The notes beneath the pieces were generated by a model. That model was not told the DNA's origin. It saw nothing but the letters and a program-made list of their open reading frames with translations, and searched no databases. Position numbers and translations under genes: made by a program. This document shows, one piece after another, positions 36,478-45,806 of a stretch of DNA of 64,000 nucleotides. The stretch is from Ignavibacteriota bacterium. Its GTDB lineage: Bacteria; Bacteroidota; Ignavibacteria; Ignavibacteriales; Melioribacteraceae. The DNA lies in assembly GCA_016713565.1 (NCBI GenBank), contig JADJOX010000007.1:1-64000 (forward strand), read 5' to 3'. Every line of letters starts with the position of its first letter. Positions within the stretch are counted from its first letter, which is position 1.

Positions 36478-39042
36478 TTAAGCCCAATGAATAAGATTAA
36501 GTTCAAAAGGATTATTCAATAAATTGTGTTTAGGTAAAATTCTCAACGTGTATCCATAATAACCGGTATTAAAGCATCTTATTTCGCCGGAAAAAGTATG
36601 AATTCCAAGTTCTTCATTTGACTTAACATAATTCATAATGACAAAATTATTTGAATTAGCGTCATTAATATTATCAAGTTTTCCAAAATAAATTTGAACT
36701 TCAACGTCGTTTGGAGATAATTTTCCTAAATCTACCTCACAGCTAAGCTTATACGCTGAATCTACTTTCATCTCAGACTTTGGACTTTCTTCCGAAACAC
36801 TGACAAATTTAATACTTTTCCAATTTTTCAAAATACCGGCTTTCCATTTGGAAAACTTTTTAGCTTCTTCCCAATCATTTCCTAAAATGAATTTACGTCT
36901 ATTTAACGCTTTAAAATAATATTTGTCAGTATACTCCGAAACCATTCGATTTGTATTAAAAACAGGACCAAGATTTTTCATCGACTGTTTCATCATATAA
37001 ATCCATTTTCTTGGAAGTTTGTCTTCTCCTCTATTATAAAAAGTTGTTACAATTTCTTTTTCCAGTGTTTCGTAAATTAATCTTGATTCTATTTCATCTT
37101 GATAATCTGTATTTTGATACTCTTCACCGTTTCCTATTTTCCAGCCTAATTCTCTTTGATAAGCCTCATCCCACCATCCATCCAAAATGCTGAAATTCAA
37201 TCCGCCATTGGCAATTATTTTCATTCCTGAAGTTCCACTTGCTTCAAGCGGACGTCTTGGATTGTTAAGCCAAACGTCGCAGCCTTCTACCATATATCTT
37301 GCAATGTTCATATCGTAATTTTCCAAGAATACAATACGTTTTCTAAATAACGGATCTTTAGAAACTGAAACCAATTCCTGAATTAACTTTTTGCCTTCTT
37401 CATCCTGCGGATGTGCCTTTCCTGCAATAATAAATTGTATTGGTCGATCAGGGTTAGTTAGTAAATTTGATAATCTTTCAATGTCTTTAAGAATCAAAGT
37501 AGCTCGTTTATATGTTGCAAATCTTCTGGCAAAACCAATAGTTAATGCCGAAGGGTTTAAGACTTCTTTAGCAGCTTCAATTTCCAAATTAGAAGCTCCG
37601 CGGGCAATTAATTGCTTTCTTAATCTTTTTCTGGCAAATGAAACTAAACGCTCTCTTCTTCTTTCATGAGTATTCCATAATTCTTCATCAGGAATTTCAT
37701 CAACTGCCTGCCATGCAACATTATCGCCGTTTCCAGATGCAAAATCTTCACCTAAATACCTTGTTAATAGTTCTGACATTTCGGAAGATAAATGAGATCT
37801 TGTATGAATTCCGTTAGTAACATATTCAATCGGAATCTCATCGAAAGGAATATCCGGGAAGCCATTTGTCCACATTTTTCTTGATACTTCTCCATGCAGC
37901 TTGCTTACACCGTTTACCATTCCAGCCATATTCATTGCCAAATGCGCCATATTAAAATTTGACGGCGGTTTGTTTTGTATTATTGTTCCAAGCTGATAAA
38001 ATTGTTTATCCGTAATTTTGAGCTCTTCTCTATAATATTTTCCAAAATATGTTTCCACCATATCATTGCCGAAAACATCAATCCCTGCCGGTACAGGAGT
38101 GTGAGTAGTAAAAATATTAGAAAAATTGCCGATATCTTTTGCCTGATCGAATGTCAATCCCTTTTGAATTAAAATTCTAATTCTTTCTAAAGCCAAAAAT
38201 GCAGAATGTCCTTCATTCATATGACAAATTAACGGTTTAATATTTAATTCATGCAGTGCTCTAATTCCGCCTATTCCTAAAATAATTTCCTGCTGAATGC
38301 GAGTTTCCTTGTTTCCGCCGTAAAGCGCTCTGGTTATTTTTTTATCTTCATCATTATTTTCCGGAACATTAGTATCTAATAAATAAAGGGGAATTCTTCC
38401 AACTTGGATTTTCCAAATTTGAAAAAACACTAAACGACCGGGAAAATCTAATGATATCTTAATCGGCGTTTTATCTTCATTTGTAACTAAAGTCATGGGT
38501 AAATTTAAAAAATCTGAAATTGGATAAAGTTCCTGTTGCCAACCGTCCGCAGCTAAATATTGTTGAAAATATCCTTCTTTATAGCAAATCCCGATACCAA
38601 CTAATGGAATTCCAAGGTCACTTGCAGATTTTAAATGATCGCCTGCCAATACACCTAATCCGCCTGAATATATTTGTAAACATTCGGTTAATCCAAATTC
38701 TGCGGAAAAATATGCAATATAAGGTGTTTCAGCTTCACCGTATTTTTTTTGATACCATGTTTTATCTTCAAGATAAATATTAAGTTGCAAGTAAACTCTG
38801 TTCATATGCGAAATAAAACCATCATCCTCAGAAATTTCATTTAATTTTTGCTGACTGATTTTACCAAGCATCATTACAGGATTATGATTAGTACTTTCCC
38901 AAAGATCTCTGTCCAATCTCCAAAATAGTTCCTGTGCATCGTGGTTCCATGACCAATACAAGTTATATGCTATTTCTCTCAGTGGTTCTAATCTTTTTGG
39001 TAGTGATGGAATTACACTAAAATTTCCAATAAATTTTACCAT
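36478..39042 (-). CDS. glgP: Alpha-glucan phosphorylase (GlgP, DUF3417 subfamily)
   Basis: An 854-residue PLP enzyme that releases glucose 1-phosphate from glycogen or maltodextrin in the cytoplasm. The N-terminal 110 residues match the DUF3417 region of this subfamily (LREIAYNLYWSWNHDAQELF). The GT35 core follows with PYIAYFSAEFGLTECLQIYSGG, split across the active site, and EGHSAFLAL. The PLP-binding segment EASGTSGMKIIANGG lies near residue 610. It is the Thermotoga-like type of phosphorylase, not the longer classical enzyme. Its last 130 residues form a small extra domain. It is divergent from plsY, with 154 AT-rich bases between them. Confidence 0.9.
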   Translation of the reverse strand: MVKFIGNFSVIPSLPKRLEPLREIAYNLYWSWNHDAQELFWRLDRDLWESTNHNPVMMLGKISQQKLNEISEDDGFISHMNRVYLQLNIYLEDKTWYQKKYGEAETPYIAYFSAEFGLTECLQIYSGGLGVLAGDHLKSASDLGIPLVGIGICYKEGYFQQYLAADGWQQELYPISDFLNLPMTLVTNEDKTPIKISLDFPGRLVFFQIWKIQVGRIPLYLLDTNVPENNDEDKKITRALYGGNKETRIQQEIILGIGGIRALHELNIKPLICHMNEGHSAFLALERIRILIQKGLTFDQAKDIGNFSNIFTTHTPVPAGIDVFGNDMVETYFGKYYREELKITDKQFYQLGTIIQNKPPSNFNMAHLAMNMAGMVNGVSKLHGEVSRKMWTNGFPDIPFDEIPIEYVTNGIHTRSHLSSEMSELLTRYLGEDFASGNGDNVAWQAVDEIPDEELWNTHERRRERLVSFARKRLRKQLIARGASNLEIEAAKEVLNPSALTIGFARRFATYKRATLILKDIERLSNLLTNPDRPIQFIIAGKAHPQDEEGKKLIQELVSVSKDPLFRKRIVFLENYDMNIARYMVEGCDVWLNNPRRPLEASGTSGMKIIANGGLNFSILDGWWDEAYQRELGWKIGNGEEYQNTDYQDEIESRLIYETLEKEIVTTFYNRGEDKLPRKWIYMMKQSMKNLGPVFNTNRMVSEYTDKYYFKALNRRKFILGNDWEEAKKFSKWKAGILKNWKSIKFVSVSEESPKSEMKVDSAYKLSCEVDLGKLSPNDVEVQIYFGKLDNINDANSNNFVIMNYVKSNEELGIHTFSGEIRCFNTGYYGYTLRILPKHNLLNNPFELNLIHWA

Positions 39043-39196
39043 TTACAGCTCCATTTATGTATTTTTCAATTAACAATTCAAATAAGTAGAAAAAAATTCA
39101 CCTAATATATAAATAATTATGTAATTAGAAAATAAAGGTTTACAAAATAATAACAAAGTAGAAATTTATCTTTTTTCCATAATTTGTTTAATTACA

Positions 39197-39820
39197 ATGA
39201 CATTATCGATTTTTTTATTATTAGTTTATATCCTAGGTTCATTTCCGACCGCTTTTATTGTTATTAAATTAACTCATAATATTGATATAAGAAAAGCAGG
39301 TTCGGGTAATGTTGGGACTTTAAATTCATATGAAGTGACAAATTCTAAAAAAATTGGATTGATAGTTTTAATTATAGATTTGTTTAAAGGAATAATAGCG
39401 GTTTCACTTTCAAAGATTTTTTTTCCGAATGATTTTTCTGCTTCCGGTTTATCAATTGTTTTTGCGGTTTTAGGTCACTGCTATTCCATTTGGATTAAAT
39501 TTTCAGGAGGAAGAGGATTGGCTACGGCTGCGGGTGGAATGTTATTTTTATCACCTTTAATTTTAGTGTTATGGTTAATCAGCTGGTATTTAACAAAAAA
39601 AATAGTTGCAAATATTCATATTGCAAATGTAACTGCAACATTGTTTGTTGTTCTGATATCAATCTTAATATCTGACCAATTAAATATTATTACCTTTCCC
39701 CCTGCTGAAAGAAATATTATTTTTACATCTTTAATTTTATTAATTATGATTATTATTCTTTCAAAACATTTAAAGCCAATAAAAGAATTATTAAAAAAAA
39801 CAGCGGATAAAAATTTATGA
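39197..39820 (+). CDS. plsY: Glycerol-3-phosphate acyltransferase (PlsY)
   Basis: A 207-residue membrane enzyme that transfers acyl from acyl-phosphate to glycerol 3-phosphate, the first step of phospholipid synthesis. It has about five hydrophobic segments. The signature loops are GSFPTAFIVIKL, IRKAGSGNVGTLNSYEV (normally GSGNxGATN; the ATN is TLN here) and GHCYSIWIKFSGGRGLATAAG. Length is normal. Its stop overlaps the start of the serine protease gene by 4 bases (ATGA), so it begins an operon of plsY, degQ, purB and bcp. Confidence 0.88.
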   Translation: MTLSIFLLLVYILGSFPTAFIVIKLTHNIDIRKAGSGNVGTLNSYEVTNSKKIGLIVLIIDLFKGIIAVSLSKIFFPNDFSASGLSIVFAVLGHCYSIWIKFSGGRGLATAAGGMLFLSPLILVLWLISWYLTKKIVANIHIANVTATLFVVLISILISDQLNIITFPPAERNIIFTSLILLIMIIILSKHLKPIKELLKKTADKNL

Positions 39821-41007
39821 AAAATTTTAAATATGCTTTAATATCTTCGATTTTGACCTTATTGGTTGCGTCAATTGTATTTGCGTATTTATTCTATAAA
39901 AATGTTTCAAGTGAAAAGGACAATTCATTTAAGCCGAATAATGATTCAAGTCAAGAACAGATGCAGACTGAAAATAGTTCAATTATTCCTGCAAATATGA
40001 GAACTTTAATAGACAACACAATATCTAACAGCAGAGAAAATATCATTACCAATACCGTTAAAAATGTTAGTCCCGCAATTGTAGGTATAAATGTTACAAA
40101 GACAATGTATTTTAGAGATCCGTACAGTTTCTTTTTTGATAGAGTATATGAAAAACAAATGCCTGGCGTTGGATCCGGTGCAATTATTTCACCAGACGGC
40201 TACATTGTTACAAATGATCATGTTGCAGGCGATGTTAATAAAATCATTGTTACTATGACCGATGGCACCGATTATGACGCGGAATTAGTCGGTACTGACA
40301 AATCCTCTGACATTTCTTTATTAAAAATTAAAGCGAAAAATTTACCTTATTTGCAATTCGGAAATTCCAATGAAATTCTAATCGGCGAATGGGTTATTGC
40401 GTTGGGCAACCCTTTCGGACTTTTTGAAATTAACGATCAGCCAACTGTAACCGTAGGAGTAGTAAGCGCATTGAATATGAATTTAGGATTAATTGATGAA
40501 AGATATTATCTAAAAATGATCCAAACAGACGCTTCAATAAATTCTGGAAATAGCGGCGGACCTTTAGTTAACAGCATTGGTGAAATGATTGGAATGAACA
40601 CTATTATTTGGCAGGAAAATAAAGGCGGTAGTTTAGGAGTTGGATTTGCAATTCCAATTAATACTATTAAAAATATAATTGCTGAATTAAAAGCAAATGG
40701 TTTTGTTAACAGGGATTTTTGGACCGGAATCAGTATTCATCCAATTGATGACGCAATCGCAAAATATTATAAACTTTCTAGCACATTCGGTGTAATTATT
40801 TCAAATGTAAGTCGACATTCGCCTGCCGAAGATGCCGGTTTGGCTGTTGGCGACGTTATTCTAGAAGTTAATGATGTTAAAATAAATGATGACAAAACCT
40901 TAATGTATATTTTGCATCAAGCCAGAACAAATGATATATTAAAACTAAAAATATTAAGAGACAATAAATCACAATTCGTTAATTTAAAACTAGAACCTAA
41001 AGTATGA
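39817..41007 (+). CDS. degQ: HtrA/DegQ-type trypsin-like serine protease
   Basis: A 396-residue envelope protease. An N-terminal membrane anchor (residues 7-27) is followed by a polar linker and the chymotrypsin-fold domain. The triad is His135 (VTNDHVAG), Asp165 (KSSDISLLK) and Ser246 (INSGNSGGPL). One PDZ domain follows at about residues 300-395, with SPAEDAGLAVGDVILEVND. This is the DegQ/DegS-like layout with a single PDZ. It should degrade or chaperone misfolded envelope proteins, anchored to the cytoplasmic membrane with the protease in the periplasm. It overlaps plsY and purB by 4 bases each. Confidence 0.9.
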   Translation: MKNFKYALISSILTLLVASIVFAYLFYKNVSSEKDNSFKPNNDSSQEQMQTENSSIIPANMRTLIDNTISNSRENIITNTVKNVSPAIVGINVTKTMYFRDPYSFFFDRVYEKQMPGVGSGAIISPDGYIVTNDHVAGDVNKIIVTMTDGTDYDAELVGTDKSSDISLLKIKAKNLPYLQFGNSNEILIGEWVIALGNPFGLFEINDQPTVTVGVVSALNMNLGLIDERYYLKMIQTDASINSGNSGGPLVNSIGEMIGMNTIIWQENKGGSLGVGFAIPINTIKNIIAELKANGFVNRDFWTGISIHPIDDAIAKYYKLSSTFGVIISNVSRHSPAEDAGLAVGDVILEVNDVKINDDKTLMYILHQARTNDILKLKILRDNKSQFVNLKLEPKV

Positions 41008-42305
41008 TAGAAAGATATACAAGACCCGAAATGGGCAAAATATGGGAAGACGAATTTAAATTTTCAACGTGGCTGAAAATAGAAATTTTAGCTTGCGAAG
41101 CAAGAGCTGAAATGGGAGAAATTCCTAATGCTGATGTTGAAATTATTAAATCGAAAGCGAATTTTAATGTCGCCAGAATTTTAGAAATTGAAGAAGAAAC
41201 AAAACATGATGTTATAGCATTTTTAACAAACGTTGCTGAATACGTTGGACCTGAATCTCGCCATATTCATTACGGAATGACATCGTCCGATATTCTGGAT
41301 ACAACTTTATCTGTTCAGATGAAAGAAGCTGGCAATATTCTTTTAGAAGATTTGTTCAAATTAAAAGAAGTTCTTAAGCGAAGAGCAAATGAACACAAGA
41401 GGACCGTTTGCGTTGGAAGAAGTCATGGTATTCATGCTGAACCTACAACTTATGGTTTGAAATTTGCACTTTGGTATGAAGAAGTAAAACGAAATATTAA
41501 AAGATTAGAATCCGCAATTGAAGTTATAAGTGTAGGACAAATATCCGGCGCGGTTGGAACATTTGATCATCTTTCACCAAAAGTTGAAGAATATGTTTGT
41601 CAAAAGCTTGAATTAAAACCGGCTCCTGTTTCCACTCAAGTAATCCAAAGAGACAGGCATGCGGAATATCTTTCTACTCTTGCAATAGTTGGAGCATCAT
41701 TAGAAAAAATTGCGGTTGAAATAAGACATTTGCAAAGAACCGAAGTATTAGAAGCTGAAGAATTTTTCTCAAAAGGACAAAAAGGTTCATCGGCTATGCC
41801 GCATAAGCGAAATCCGATTGTTTCGGAAAGAATTGCGGGATTGGCAAGAATCCTAAGAGGAAACGCCGTTGCTGCTTTTGAAAATGTTTCTTTATGGCAT
41901 GAGCGAGATATTTCACATTCATCAGTTGAACGTGTGATTGTACCTGACAGCACAATTGCACTTGATTATATGTTAGGACTTACAATTAAATTAATTGATA
42001 ATTTACTGATCTACCCTGAAAACGCAATAGAGAATTTAAATAAAACAAGAGGTTTAATTTTTTCTCAAAAAGTACTTCTCAAACTAGTCGAAAAAGGCGC
42101 AACAAGAGAAGAAGCGTATAAAATTGTTCAAAATTCCTCAATGAAAGTATGGCAGGAAAAAACTACAAATTTAGAAAGCGAATTAATTTTATCAACCGAA
42201 ATAAAGAAATATTTAACAACAGAAGAAATAAAAAGTATTTTCAACACAAATGAAATGGTAAAAAATGTTGATTATATTTTCAGCCGTTCTGTTGGTATAG
42301 AATAG
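41004..42305 (+). CDS. purB: Adenylosuccinate lyase
   Basis: A 433-residue enzyme of the fumarase/aspartase superfamily that splits adenylosuccinate and SAICAR in purine synthesis. Motifs are HIHYGMTSSDILDTTLS (substrate binding), VGRSHGIHAEPTTYG with the catalytic His, and the superfamily signature SSAMPHKRNP near residue 263. Length is normal. The start overlaps the protease stop by 4 bases and the peroxiredoxin starts 11 bases after its own stop. The purine enzyme has no obvious link with its envelope neighbours, so the grouping may be only organisational. Confidence 0.93.
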   Translation: MIERYTRPEMGKIWEDEFKFSTWLKIEILACEARAEMGEIPNADVEIIKSKANFNVARILEIEEETKHDVIAFLTNVAEYVGPESRHIHYGMTSSDILDTTLSVQMKEAGNILLEDLFKLKEVLKRRANEHKRTVCVGRSHGIHAEPTTYGLKFALWYEEVKRNIKRLESAIEVISVGQISGAVGTFDHLSPKVEEYVCQKLELKPAPVSTQVIQRDRHAEYLSTLAIVGASLEKIAVEIRHLQRTEVLEAEEFFSKGQKGSSAMPHKRNPIVSERIAGLARILRGNAVAAFENVSLWHERDISHSSVERVIVPDSTIALDYMLGLTIKLIDNLLIYPENAIENLNKTRGLIFSQKVLLKLVEKGATREEAYKIVQNSSMKVWQEKTTNLESELILSTEIKKYLTTEEIKSIFNTNEMVKNVDYIFSRSVGIE

Positions 42306-42316
42306 AAAGGAAATTT

Positions 42317-42826
42317 ATGAAAATATTGATAAACGCATTTTTGCTGGTTATTATAATTTCATGCGGCAGCGGTAAAGAAAATTTAACTGTTGGAAACAAA
42401 GCACCCGATTTTACTTTACAGGATTCAAGGGGAAATAATTATAAACTTTCTGATTATATAGGTAAATCTCCGGTTATAGTTTATTTTTATCCAAAAGCAA
42501 ATACACCCGGATGCACTAGAGAAGCTTGCGGAATTAGAGATAATTTTTCAAAATTTCAAGAAACTGGAATTCAAGTTTTTGGAGTTTCAACTGATTCTAA
42601 AAGTGCGATTAAAGAATTTATTTCGGATTATAATCTAAATTTCACTCTTTTATCAGATGAAAATAAAGAAGTTTCCAAAATTTATGGCGTACTAAATGAT
42701 TCTGGAAAAGCAAGTCGTGTTACTTTTATTATTGATAAAAATGGCAATTTGTTTCAAATTTTAAATGATGTTAATGTGGAAACACACGCAGATCAAGTAT
42801 TTGAAATAGCAAAAAAACTGCTATAA
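42317..42826 (+). CDS. bcp: Thiol peroxidase, Bcp/PrxQ family, predicted lipoprotein
   Basis: A 169-residue thioredoxin-fold peroxidase. The peroxidatic and resolving cysteines are C66 and C71 in NTPGCTREACGIRD, the typical Bcp spacing. The rest of the fold is visible in APDFTLQDSRGN and FGVSTDSKSAIKEF. Unusually, the N-terminus is a hydrophobic signal ending IISCGSG, a lipobox with Cys16, so the mature protein should be a lipoprotein in the periplasm rather than the cytoplasm. It has a good ribosome binding site (AAAGGA) and is the last gene of the plsY operon; the groES promoter begins 56 bases after its stop. Confidence 0.87.
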   Translation: MKILINAFLLVIIISCGSGKENLTVGNKAPDFTLQDSRGNNYKLSDYIGKSPVIVYFYPKANTPGCTREACGIRDNFSKFQETGIQVFGVSTDSKSAIKEFISDYNLNFTLLSDENKEVSKIYGVLNDSGKASRVTFIIDKNGNLFQILNDVNVETHADQVFEIAKKLL

Positions 42827-42881
42827 ACGTAAAATCCAATTCAAGTTTTATGCATCAAACCGATATAGATTTAATCATATC

Positions 42882-42910
42882 TTGACAATTCTTCCCTTTA
42901 TTTTTATATT
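42882..42910 (+). promoter_or_regulatory. Sigma-70-type promoter of groES-groL
   Basis: TTGACA (42882-42887) and TATATT (42905-42910) are separated by 17 bases, a near-perfect housekeeping promoter. The -10 element abuts and slightly overlaps the CIRCE operator. Confidence 0.85.
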
Positions 42911-42935
42911 AGCACTCGTCATAAATGAGTGCTAA
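42909..42935. promoter_or_regulatory. CIRCE operator (HrcA binding site)
   Basis: TTAGCACTC, nine spacer bases and GAGTGCTAA form the perfect consensus 9-9-9 inverted repeat. Its position at the transcription start means that HrcA would block transcription of groES-groL, and heat stress would relieve it. hrcA itself is not in the window. Confidence 0.95.
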
Positions 42936-42954
42936 TATATTAGGAGAAAATTAT

Positions 42955-43251
42955 ATGAAAGAATTCAAAATTAAACCCTTAGAAGACAGGGTAATTGTAA
43001 AACCAAATGAAGCTACAGAAAAAACAAAAGGCGGAATAATCCTACCTGATATAGCAAAGGAAAAACCAATTGAAGGTACTATTGTTGCAGCAGGTCCGGG
43101 TAGAATTAAAGATGATGGAAATAAAATTTCCATGAATGTAAAAGTCGGCGATAAAATTTTGTACGGAAAATATTCCGGCACAGAAATTACCGTTGATGAT
43201 GAACAATATTTAATAATGCGCGAAAGCGATATTTTTGGAATTTTATCATAA
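42955..43251 (+). CDS. groES: Co-chaperonin GroES
   Basis: A 98-residue co-chaperonin that caps the GroEL ring. The start at 42955 is chosen because a ribosome binding site, AGGAGA, lies 7 bases upstream. An earlier in-frame ATG at 42925 falls inside the CIRCE operator and cannot be used from the mapped promoter. Family features are IKPLEDRVIVKP, TKGGIILPD (mobile loop), PIEGTIVAAGPG, VKVGDKILYGKYSGTEI and the closing segment YLIMRESDIFGIL. groL follows after 29 bases. Confidence 0.97.
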   Translation: MKEFKIKPLEDRVIVKPNEATEKTKGGIILPDIAKEKPIEGTIVAAGPGRIKDDGNKISMNVKVGDKILYGKYSGTEITVDDEQYLIMRESDIFGILS

Positions 43252-43280
43252 TTTTAATCAATAAATAAAAGAGGAATAAA

Positions 43281-44921
43281 ATGGCTGCAAAAATAGTTGA
43301 ATATGGCACAGATGCCAGAGCAGGACTAAAAGTTGGTGTTGATAAACTAGCCAACGCAGTAAAGGTTACATTAGGCCCTAAAGGAAGAAACGTTGTAATC
43401 GATAAAAAATTTGGCGCACCAACAATAACAAAAGACGGTGTTACTGTTGCTAAAGAAATTGAATTAGAAGACGCAACGGAAAATATGGGCGCACAAATGG
43501 TGAAGGAAGTTGCATCAAAAACAAGTGATGTTGCCGGAGATGGAACAACAACAGCCACTGTTCTAGCACAAGCAATTTTCAAAGAAGGATTAAAAAACGT
43601 AACAGCTGGTGCAAACCCGATGGATTTAAAAAGAGGAATTGACATCGCTGTTTCTAAAGTTGTAGAATATTTAAAATCAATTAGCAAAGAAGTCGGTGGA
43701 AAAGATGAAATTGCTCAAGTAGGTTCAATTTCCGCAAATAATGATAAAGCAATCGGCGAGTTAATTTCCGATGCAATGGATAAAGTTGGTAAAGATGGGG
43801 TTATAACTGTTGAAGAAGCTAAAGGAACAGAAACCGGTTTAGAAATAGTAGAAGGTATGCAATTTGACCGTGGTTATTTATCACCATATTTTGTAACTGA
43901 TTCAGAAACAATGGAAGCTGTTTTAGAAAATCCAGAAATACTTATTCACGATAAAAAGATTTCTTCAATGAAAGATTTACTTCCTGTACTTGAAAAAGTA
44001 GCACAAGCGGGAAAACCATTATTAATTATTTCCGAAGACTTAGAAGGCGAAGCTTTGGCAACATTGGTTGTAAATAAATTAAGAGGAACTTTAAGAGTAG
44101 CAGCTGTAAAAGCTCCCGGCTTTGGCGATAGAAGAAAAGCAATGTTGGAAGATATTGCTGTTTTAACCGGCGGTACAGTTATCTCTGAAGAAAGAGGATA
44201 TAAATTAGAAAACGCTACTATTGAATTCTTAGGAACTGCTAAAAAAGTTGTAATTGATAAAGACAATACAACAATAGTTGAAGGTGCCGGAGAAAGCAGT
44301 GAAATTAAGAAAAGAGTGAACGAAATTAAATCGCAAATTGAAAACACTACTTCAGATTACGATAGAGAAAAGTTGCAGGAAAGATTGGCAAAATTATCTG
44401 GCGGCGTTGCCGTATTAAAAATAGGTGCTGCAACTGAAGTTGAAATGAAAGAAAAGAAAGCAAGAGTTGAAGACGCATTACACGCTACAAGAGCTGCGGT
44501 AGAAGAAGGAATAGTTGCAGGTGGTGGTGTTGCGCTTGTAAGAGCTGCTTCAGTTTTAGTTGATTTACAAGGCGAAAATGCAGATCAATCAACCGGAATT
44601 AAAATTATTCAAAAAGCAATGGAAGAACCATTGAAACAAATAGTAAATAATGCCGGTTTGGAAGGCGCTGTTGTTCTTAATAAAGTTAAAGAAGGTAAAG
44701 ACGATTTTGGATTTGACGCATCATCAGATAAATATGTAAATATGATCGCATCTGGAATTATTGATCCAACAAAAGTTACAAGAACAGCATTAGAAAACGC
44801 AGCTTCTGTTTCATCATTATTGATCACAACCGAAGCAGTGGTTTATGAAAAGAAATCAGACGAAAAAGCCGCTCCAATGATGCCTCCTGGAGGTATGGGT
44901 GGTATGGACGGAATGTATTAA
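43281..44921 (+). CDS. groL: Chaperonin GroEL
   Basis: A 546-residue chaperonin that folds proteins in its ring cavity with ATP and GroES. It shows LGPKGRNVVIDKKFG, the nucleotide-binding GDGTTTATVLAQAI, the apical segment IVEGMQFDRGYLSPYFVTD and GIVAGGGVALVRA in the equatorial domain. The C-terminus PGGMGGMDGMY is the typical Gly-Met tail. Length is normal. It shares the promoter and CIRCE of groES and ends just before a strong terminator. Confidence 0.98.
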   Translation: MAAKIVEYGTDARAGLKVGVDKLANAVKVTLGPKGRNVVIDKKFGAPTITKDGVTVAKEIELEDATENMGAQMVKEVASKTSDVAGDGTTTATVLAQAIFKEGLKNVTAGANPMDLKRGIDIAVSKVVEYLKSISKEVGGKDEIAQVGSISANNDKAIGELISDAMDKVGKDGVITVEEAKGTETGLEIVEGMQFDRGYLSPYFVTDSETMEAVLENPEILIHDKKISSMKDLLPVLEKVAQAGKPLLIISEDLEGEALATLVVNKLRGTLRVAAVKAPGFGDRRKAMLEDIAVLTGGTVISEERGYKLENATIEFLGTAKKVVIDKDNTTIVEGAGESSEIKKRVNEIKSQIENTTSDYDREKLQERLAKLSGGVAVLKIGAATEVEMKEKKARVEDALHATRAAVEEGIVAGGGVALVRAASVLVDLQGENADQSTGIKIIQKAMEEPLKQIVNNAGLEGAVVLNKVKEGKDDFGFDASSDKYVNMIASGIIDPTKVTRTALENAASVSSLLITTEAVVYEKKSDEKAAPMMPPGGMGGMDGMY

Positions 44922-44942
44922 TAGATTCTTTAAGTTGCAAAG

Positions 44943-44973
44943 AAAAAGCCCAACAAAAGTTGGGCTTTTTTAT
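44943..44973 (+). terminator. Rho-independent terminator of groES-groL
   Basis: AAAAAGCCCAAC and GTTGGGCTTTTT form a 12-bp perfect stem with a 4-base AAAA loop followed by a T-rich run. It lies 22 bases after the groL stop. Because the flanks are A and T-rich on both sides, it can also terminate the convergent Crp/Fnr-family gene. Confidence 0.95.
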
Positions 44974-44991
44974 TTTAATATATTTTTATTT

Positions 44992-45675
44992 TTATAGATA
45001 CGTAGACTTAAATTTATCGAACTGATAAATCCTTAATTTTGAACCTTCCAACTCAATTAAACCTTTTTTCGCAAATGAATGTAAAGTTCTAGAAATTGTC
45101 TCACGGGAAGTGCCTGCCATATTGGCAAGATCCTGTTGCAAAGGAAGTTTTTCTATTTCTACAGCACCCTGTCTTATTCTTCCATGATCATTAGCTAATT
45201 GAACAATTACAGTTGCGACTTTTCCTTCCGCGTCTTTTAATGAAAGAGATTTTATCTGCATATCGGCGGTTCTTAATCTTTTAGAAAGTTCCTGCATTAA
45301 TGCTATAGATATTTCAGGATGTTCTTTTAAAAATTCCAGAAACTGATTTCTTTGAATTATAAAAAGTTCGGAGTCTTCAATTGCTGTTACGGTAGCGGAT
45401 CTAGTTAGTCCATCAAGAAGAGACATTTCGCCGAATATATCAGCTTCCGCTAAAATATTTAATATAACTTCCCTGCCGTCATTGCTGGTTCTTGTAACCT
45501 TAACTTTGCCTGTAATGATAATGAATAGCGCACCACTTTCGTCTTCTTCCATTAAAATTATCGTGTCTTTTTTAAATGCTTTTCTAACTCCAACTTGTGA
45601 TATTTGTTCGATTGTTTCATCCGGTAAATCAGAGAAAATGGGAACATAATACAAAAAGTCAGACGATGATTTCAT
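44992..45675 (-). CDS. Crp/Fnr family transcriptional regulator
   Basis: A 227-residue regulator. The N-terminal cyclic-nucleotide-binding-like domain (about residues 12-125) has GALFIIITGKVKVTRTS, FGEMSLLDGLTRSATVTA and the dimerisation helix after LMQELSKRL. The C-terminal winged helix has the Crp-type recognition region LANMAGTSRETISRTLHSF near residue 185. There is no N-terminal cysteine cluster, so an iron-sulfur FNR sensor is unlikely; the ligand is unknown. A strong ribosome binding site, AGGAGG, precedes the start. The regulated genes cannot be told from the sequence. Confidence 0.88.
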   Translation of the reverse strand: MKSSSDFLYYVPIFSDLPDETIEQISQVGVRKAFKKDTIILMEEDESGALFIIITGKVKVTRTSNDGREVILNILAEADIFGEMSLLDGLTRSATVTAIEDSELFIIQRNQFLEFLKEHPEISIALMQELSKRLRTADMQIKSLSLKDAEGKVATVIVQLANDHGRIRQGAVEIEKLPLQQDLANMAGTSRETISRTLHSFAKKGLIELEGSKLRIYQFDKFKSTYL

Positions 45676-45806
45676 TTATTCCTCCTGAAAAAGTCAACAA
45701 CTAGAATGCTGCCAATCAAAAACAATTTTATTCTTTAATATATTATTTTATTTTGAAAATAATTACATTTTTTTTCAAAACAATTACAGATTTTAGCGGT
45801 AAATTT

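Noticed and set aside
42925..42954. Longer groES start adding ten residues
   Set aside because: The ATG at 42925 lies inside the CIRCE operator, next to the -10 element, so it would be at or before the transcription start. The ribosome binding site fits 42955.
43187..44827. Long minus-strand frames opposite groES and groL
   Set aside because: They are shadows of the chaperonin genes, without ribosome binding sites or recognisable domains.
44992..45675. Oxygen-sensing FNR identity for the Crp/Fnr regulator
   Set aside because: The N-terminal cysteine cluster needed for an iron-sulfur centre is absent.
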